Origin: 1-14-2-50-31-20 sp964617555
Lineage (GTDB): Bacteria; Bacteroidota; Ignavibacteria; Ignavibacteriales; Melioribacteraceae
Direction of reading: 5' to 3'
NCBI GenBank assembly: GCA_964617555.1
Contig: CAZTYP010000101.1
Coordinates: 1-20,996 of the forward strand
Length of the DNA stretch: 20,996 bases
Both the position numbers and the translations under genes were made by a program. Numbering within the stretch: position 1 is the first letter of the stretch; each line of letters opens with the position of its first letter. The notes under the pieces are model-generated. The model ran no database searches. It saw only the letters and a program-made list of their open reading frames with translations, and was not told the origin of the DNA. Below, one piece after another: positions 17,028 to 20,996 of this stretch.

Positions 17028-18599
17028 ATGGATAAATTTAAAATACTTTGGGTTGACGACGAAATAGAAATGTTGAAATCTCATATTATTTTTCTTGAGG
17101 AGAAAGGATATGAAATTGAAACTGTTTCAAACGGCGAAGATGCAATCCAATTGGTTGGCGAAAAAAAATATTCGCTGATTTTTTTGGATGAAATGATGCC
17201 CGGCATGGGGGGGCTGCAAACACTTTCCAAAATTAAGGAGATTGCCCCGAATGTACCGGTGGTAATGGTTACAAAAAGTGAAGAAGAATCTCTTATGAAT
17301 AATGCTATCGGGCAAAAAATTTCCGACTATTTAATTAAACCGGTTGTGCCTTCTCAAATGCTTATGGTTTGTAAACGTATTTTGGATGGACAAAAGATTT
17401 CCGGAGAATATGTACAACAAGATTACATGAAAGACTTTAGTCAAATAAGTCGTATGCTAATGGATGATTTGGATTATGAAGATTGGATTGAAATATATTT
17501 GAAATTAGTCAATTGGGATTTGGAACTTGATGCGCATCCAGAAATTGATTTGCGTGAAACCCTTGATGCACAACGCCGTGAAGCAAATCAAGAATTTGGA
17601 AAATTTATTGAACGCAATTATAAAAAATGGGTAAATGATATTGATGATTACAAAACACCCATGCTTACTACTGAAATTGCGGCTAATTATGTTTTGCCGC
17701 TTGTAGATAAAGGAAACGGACCTGTTTTCTTTTTTGTTATTGATTGTTTGCGTGCAGATCAATGGCTTGTAATGGAAAAACATCTTACAGAAATGTTCGA
17801 TATAAAAAAAGATTATTATTATTCCATACTTCCTACGGCAACACCTTATGCTCGTAATGCTCTCTTTGCCGGACTTTTCCCCTCCGAGATTGAACGCGTT
17901 TATCCTGATTTATGGGTTAGCGGCAATGATGATGAAAGGAGTATGAATAAACATGAAAAAGAATTATTTGAAAAATTGGTGCAACGGAAAGGGATAAAAT
18001 TGAATAACGATTTAAAGTATATGAAAATTATTAATCCGGAAGTGGGGCGTAATTTTCAGCAACATATAGCTTCTCACAGAAACACACATTTAATGGCTGT
18101 TGTGGTAAACTTTTTAGACATGATTGCTCACAGTCGTTCCGATTCCGATGTTCTAAAAGAAATTGCTCCTAACGAGGCGGCTTACCGCTCTTTAACAAAC
18201 AGTTGGTTTATGCATTCTTCTTTACTTGGTATGTTTAAAGAAATTTCCAAAATGAAAAACGCCAAAATTGTTGTAACAACAGATCACGGCAGCATTCGTT
18301 CGTTGCGAGGTTCAAAAGTTTTGGGCAATAGAGAAGCATCTAACAATTTACGGTTTAAGTATGGGAAAAATTTAAAAGCAGACGATAAGCATGCTATATT
18401 TGTAAAGGACCCGTTGGAATATAAATTGCCTCGCAGAGGTATTACCATTAGTTATATTTTTGCGAAAGAAGATTATTATTTCGTTTATCCTACGGATTAT
18501 CACAAATATCTTTCTTATTATAAAGATTCTTTCCAACACGGAGGTGTTTCTATGGAAGAGATGATTTTACCCGTAATTACTATGGAGAGCAAGGCGTGA
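17028..18599 (+). CDS. porX: Response regulator with PglZ domain, PorX
   Basis: PorX is the cytoplasmic response regulator that controls T9SS gene expression in Bacteroidota, usually activated by the histidine kinase PorY. The 523-residue protein has an N-terminal receiver domain with D10, D11, the phospho-acceptor D54 and K104. A helical linker leads to a PglZ domain of the alkaline-phosphatase superfamily. Its likely metal and catalytic residues are D239 (VIDCLRAD), T272 (PTATPYARN), D364 and H368 (FLDMIAH), D419 and H420 (TTDHG) and H504 (FQHGG); all expected positions are filled, so the enzyme is probably active. Published work describes the PglZ domain as a zinc-dependent phosphodiesterase. 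It lies 39 bp after sprA and its stop codon overlaps the tsaE start (TGATG). No porY or sigP gene is in the window. Confidence 0.94.
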   Translation: MDKFKILWVDDEIEMLKSHIIFLEEKGYEIETVSNGEDAIQLVGEKKYSLIFLDEMMPGMGGLQTLSKIKEIAPNVPVVMVTKSEEESLMNNAIGQKISDYLIKPVVPSQMLMVCKRILDGQKISGEYVQQDYMKDFSQISRMLMDDLDYEDWIEIYLKLVNWDLELDAHPEIDLRETLDAQRREANQEFGKFIERNYKKWVNDIDDYKTPMLTTEIAANYVLPLVDKGNGPVFFFVIDCLRADQWLVMEKHLTEMFDIKKDYYYSILPTATPYARNALFAGLFPSEIERVYPDLWVSGNDDERSMNKHEKELFEKLVQRKGIKLNNDLKYMKIINPEVGRNFQQHIASHRNTHLMAVVVNFLDMIAHSRSDSDVLKEIAPNEAAYRSLTNSWFMHSSLLGMFKEISKMKNAKIVVTTDHGSIRSLRGSKVLGNREASNNLRFKYGKNLKADDKHAIFVKDPLEYKLPRRGITISYIFAKEDYYFVYPTDYHKYLSYYKDSFQHGGVSMEEMILPVITMESKA

Positions 18600-19024
18600 T
18601 GGAATTTCCGTTTGAAGTCATGATTAATTCGGAAAGGGATACTGAAAAAATTGCCCTACAATTTGCCGGTTCCCTCAACAAAGGCGATATTGTTGCTTTT
18701 ATCGGGAACCTCGGTACGGGAAAAACTTTTTTTATCAAAAAAATTGCAAAATATTTTGGGATTGAAGAAGTAACAAGTCCTACCTTTTCAATTGTAAACA
18801 CATATTACGGTAGCATAAAAATCAATCATTTTGATTTTTATAGAATAAAAAGAGAAGTTGAATTATATGATATCGGGTTTGAGGAATATTTAAGCGATGC
18901 TTCCGCAATCACTCTTATTGAATGGGCGGATATGTTTTATAGAATTCTTCCGAAAAATGTTTTCAGAATTGAAATAACACATCAAGGCGGAACTAAACGT
19001 AAAATTAAAATAAACAAAAAATAG
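18599..19024 (+). CDS. tsaE: tRNA threonylcarbamoyladenosine biosynthesis ATPase TsaE
   Basis: TsaE is the small ATPase that, with TsaB and TsaD, transfers threonylcarbamoyl to A37 of ANN-decoding tRNAs (the t6A modification). The 141-residue protein has Walker A GNLGTGKT (36-43), then the family motifs TSPTFSIVNTY, HFDFYRI and LIEWAD. The ATG at 18599 shares one base with the porX stop codon, which points to translational coupling. A GTG directly before it (18596) is an alternative that would add one residue. tsaB begins 3 bp after the stop, so tsaE and tsaB are clearly in one operon. The length is typical. Confidence 0.95.
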   Translation: MEFPFEVMINSERDTEKIALQFAGSLNKGDIVAFIGNLGTGKTFFIKKIAKYFGIEEVTSPTFSIVNTYYGSIKINHFDFYRIKREVELYDIGFEEYLSDASAITLIEWADMFYRILPKNVFRIEITHQGGTKRKIKINKK

Positions 19025-19027
19025 ATT

Positions 19028-19681
19028 ATGTTAAAATTTAAAAAGATATTGGCAATAGAAACATCGGATGAACTATGTAGTGCCGCGGTTTTACTTACCG
19101 AAAAAGATTTTGCCGAAATTAATTTTCAAAAGAAGTTTGTGCATTCCGAAAAACTTATGCCAATGATTTCCGATTTGTTGAAAAACTCTGAGGTGGAACT
19201 CAACGATATAGGATCCATTGCCGTTTCCATAGGACCCGGCTCGTTTACCGGCTTGCGTATAGGGTTAACCGTTGCAAAGGGATTGGCCGCAGGCAGAGAT
19301 ATTTCCATTATCCCGGTCCCTACTTTCGATGCTTTGGCTTTTCAACTTTCTTCGGTTTTACCAGGCGGAACCGAATTTATTATTGCAAACAATGCAAATA
19401 TTAATGAAATCTATTTTGCAAAATATAAAACTGAAAATAGTACCGTAAAAATTTTGAAAGCAACAACGTTATTGGATAAAAGCGAATTTTCTGTTTATAA
19501 AAATGAAACGGATTTATTGTTTGGAAATTATATGTGCCGAACCGATTATTTTAACCTCTCTTCGCCAACGGCTTCTGCCGTTGCAAAATGGGGTTATATT
19601 TTTGGTAAGGATTTAGTAACTTTCGACCATGATTTATTGGAACCTGACTACTTAAAGGAATTTGTAGTAAAACGTAAGTAA
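19028..19681 (+). CDS. tsaB: tRNA threonylcarbamoyladenosine biosynthesis protein TsaB
   Basis: TsaB is the inactive Kae1-like partner that dimerises with TsaD and recruits TsaE in t6A synthesis. The 217-residue protein has the ASKHA-type start ILAIETSDELCSAA, HSEKLMP (39-45) and the signature GPGSFTGLRIG (69-79). The C-terminal half is less conserved, as is usual. It begins 3 bp after tsaE. TsaC and TsaD, also needed for t6A, are not in the window. The last codons and stop lie in a short repeat and palindrome (19667-19691). Confidence 0.94.
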   Translation: MLKFKKILAIETSDELCSAAVLLTEKDFAEINFQKKFVHSEKLMPMISDLLKNSEVELNDIGSIAVSIGPGSFTGLRIGLTVAKGLAAGRDISIIPVPTFDALAFQLSSVLPGGTEFIIANNANINEIYFAKYKTENSTVKILKATTLLDKSEFSVYKNETDLLFGNYMCRTDYFNLSSPTASAVAKWGYIFGKDLVTFDHDLLEPDYLKEFVVKRK

Positions 19682-19691
19682 AACGTTTTAC
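19667..19691. repeat. Repeated and inverted GTAAAACG at the end of tsaB
   Basis: GTAAAACG occurs at 19667-19674 and again at 19678-19685. The second copy is the left half of a perfect 14-bp palindrome, GTAAAACGTTTTAC (19678-19691). The first copy could also form an 8-bp hairpin with 19684-19691. It overlaps the tsaB stop and lies 12 bp before the next start. It could be an operator or an attenuating hairpin; chance is possible in such AT-rich DNA. Confidence 0.35.
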
Positions 19692-19702
19692 AGATAATAA
19701 TT

Positions 19703-20449
19703 ATGAACAAGAAATTTTCACATATCACAATTCTGAAGTATTTTACGATTGTTTTTTTTCTTGAGGTCGCTTCCCTTTTTGCCCAACTAGTGGGTCCAAA
19801 AATTTATTCCACGGAAAAAGAGTACGATTTCGGAAATATTGTGAAAGGTTCGGTTGTTTCTCATAATTTTGAAGTAATAAATAACGGTGATGCGGAATTA
19901 AAAATATATAAAGTACATTCATCGTGCGGATGTACGGCGGCAAATCCGAATAAAGATATTTTACAACCCAAAGAATCTACAAAAATTAAAGTTACTTTTA
20001 ATTCTTCCGGACGTTCGGGAAGGCAAAAAAAATATATTAATATTTTTAGTAATGATAAACTAAATCCACGCTATCGTTTGGTAATTTATGCTAACATCTT
20101 AACAAAAGAAGAAGTTGCAAAAACAGATATTGCAACACCGCATATTTGGGTGGAAAACACCAAACATAATTTCGGTACCGTAAAAGAAGGGACTGTTTTA
20201 ACATGGGATTTGAAAATAAAAAATATCGGAGATACAACTTTAATAATAAAAGATGTACAAACCTCTTGTGGTTGTACGGCAGCATTGTTAAGTAATGATA
20301 ATCTTGAACCGGGAAAATCCGGGAACATAAAAATTGAGATGGATACAAGCGGAATGAAAGGGATGAAGAGCAGAGTGATAGCCGTAACTTCAAACGATCC
20401 TCTGAATCCGAGAACAGTAATTACACTATTTGTAACAGTAGAAGAATAA
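19703..20449 (+). CDS. Exported protein with two DUF1573 domains
   Basis: This is a 248-residue protein of unknown function, probably periplasmic or on the surface. An N-terminal signal peptide has its hydrophobic core at about 8-25 and likely cleavage after A27 in LFAQ. Two tandem Ig-like DUF1573 repeats follow, about 35-130 and 148-246. Each has YDFG or HNFG at its start, then a conserved SCGCT (C75/C77 and C189/C191), a proline/glycine turn and a final strand. DUF1573 repeats are common in exported proteins of this bacterial group; their role is unknown, and the Cys-Gly-Cys could bind metal or form disulphides. There is no sorting domain. No Shine-Dalgarno site precedes the ATG. It lies 21 bp after tsaB and 8 bp before accD, so it belongs to the same run. 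Confidence 0.88.
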   Translation: MNKKFSHITILKYFTIVFFLEVASLFAQLVGPKIYSTEKEYDFGNIVKGSVVSHNFEVINNGDAELKIYKVHSSCGCTAANPNKDILQPKESTKIKVTFNSSGRSGRQKKYINIFSNDKLNPRYRLVIYANILTKEEVAKTDIATPHIWVENTKHNFGTVKEGTVLTWDLKIKNIGDTTLIIKDVQTSCGCTAALLSNDNLEPGKSGNIKIEMDTSGMKGMKSRVIAVTSNDPLNPRTVITLFVTVEE

Positions 20450-20457
20450 GGAAGACC

Positions 20458-20996
20458 ATGGGATTTTTTACAAGAACAAAACAAAATATTTCTACGGAAA
20501 ACATAAAGCGAGATGTTCCTGACGGACAATGGATTAAATGTAAATCTTGCGATGAAATTATTCACGTTAAACAATTGGAACTTCATTCGTGGGTTTGTCA
20601 TAAATGCGGTTATCATTTCCGCATTGGCAGCAATGAATACATTTCTCTTTTAATTGATAAGGGAACATTTAAAGAATATGATAAAAAAATGCGTTCGGCA
20701 GATCCGCTTCAATTTGAAGATACAAAAAAATATAAAGACAGAATTAATGCTGCAATAAAAAAAACCGGTTTAAATGATGCCGTAAAATGCGGAGTAGGAA
20801 AAATTGAAGGGCACAAAGTCTCGTTTGCATGTATGGATTTTAAATTCATCGGAGGCTCGATGGGCTCTGTTGTAGGTGAAAAAATTGCACGTGCAATTGA
20901 TAGAGCGTACGAACAGAAAATACCTATGGTTTTAATATCGCAAAGTGGTGGAGCTAGAATGATGGAAGCTGCTCTATCCCTAATGCAGATGGCAAA
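20458..20996 (+). CDS. accD: Acetyl-CoA carboxylase carboxyltransferase beta subunit (cut by window end)
   Basis: AccD, with AccA, moves the carboxyl group from carboxybiotin to acetyl-CoA to make malonyl-CoA, the first committed step of fatty-acid synthesis. The visible 179 residues include the N-terminal zinc ribbon with C28, C31, C47 and C50, then the crotonase-like fold with GGSMGSVVGEK and the strongly conserved SGGARMMEAALSLMQMA at the cut end. The full protein is normally about 280-300 residues, so roughly the last 40 percent lies outside. AAGGA lies a few bases before the ATG, a good ribosome site. It follows the DUF1573 gene by 8 bp. Confidence 0.96.
   Translation, partial: MGFFTRTKQNISTENIKRDVPDGQWIKCKSCDEIIHVKQLELHSWVCHKCGYHFRIGSNEYISLLIDKGTFKEYDKKMRSADPLQFEDTKKYKDRINAAIKKTGLNDAVKCGVGKIEGHKVSFACMDFKFIGGSMGSVVGEKIARAIDRAYEQKIPMVLISQSGGARMMEAALSLMQMA

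Overview
The window is about 21 kb of AT-rich, densely coded bacterial chromosome. It contains SprA, PorX and a secreted glycoside hydrolase with a type IX secretion sorting domain. These place it in the Bacteroidota/Ignavibacteriota/Chlorobi (FCB) group. The mixture of E. coli-like -35/-10 promoters, partial use of Shine-Dalgarno sites and a YPNPFNP-type sorting domain fits an Ignavibacteria-like organism better than a typical Bacteroidota, but that is inference. No insertion sequence, prophage, CRISPR array or rRNA was seen.

Layout. (1) 1-266: an initiator tRNA-fMet on the minus strand with its own terminator and a near-consensus promoter, which overlaps a divergent promoter facing recN. 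(2) 267-1973: recN. (3) 2093-3542: an outer-membrane beta-barrel-like protein and a small lipoprotein, probably one transcript, closed by a strong hairpin. (4) 3612-6825: hemW, a GltP/DctA-type symporter and proC, tightly spaced, closed by a perfect 17-bp hairpin. (5) 6947-8251: a MATE-family exporter, convergent with (6) 8269-10005 (minus), a GH39-like secreted hydrolase with a type A C-terminal sorting domain. (7) 10284-20996: a long rightward run of sprA, porX, tsaE, tsaB, a two-repeat DUF1573 protein and accD, the last cut by the window end.

How the genes fit together. The centre of interest is the type IX secretion system (T9SS). SprA is the giant outer-membrane translocon. PorX is its response-regulator/PglZ-domain regulator. 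The divergently transcribed GH39-like protein carries the signal that this system recognises. sprA and porX are 39 bp apart with no terminator between them, and porX overlaps tsaE by one base, so T9SS genes appear to be transcribed with the genes for t6A tRNA modification (tsaE, tsaB) and fatty-acid synthesis (accD). The remaining genes are ordinary housekeeping and transport functions: DNA repair, haem insertion, proline synthesis, amino acid uptake and drug efflux.

I found no convincing previously undescribed system. The points most worth checking are the linkage of T9SS genes to the t6A and accD genes, a lysine-rich insertion in SprA, and a strong but apparently unused ribosome-binding site in the sprA leader.
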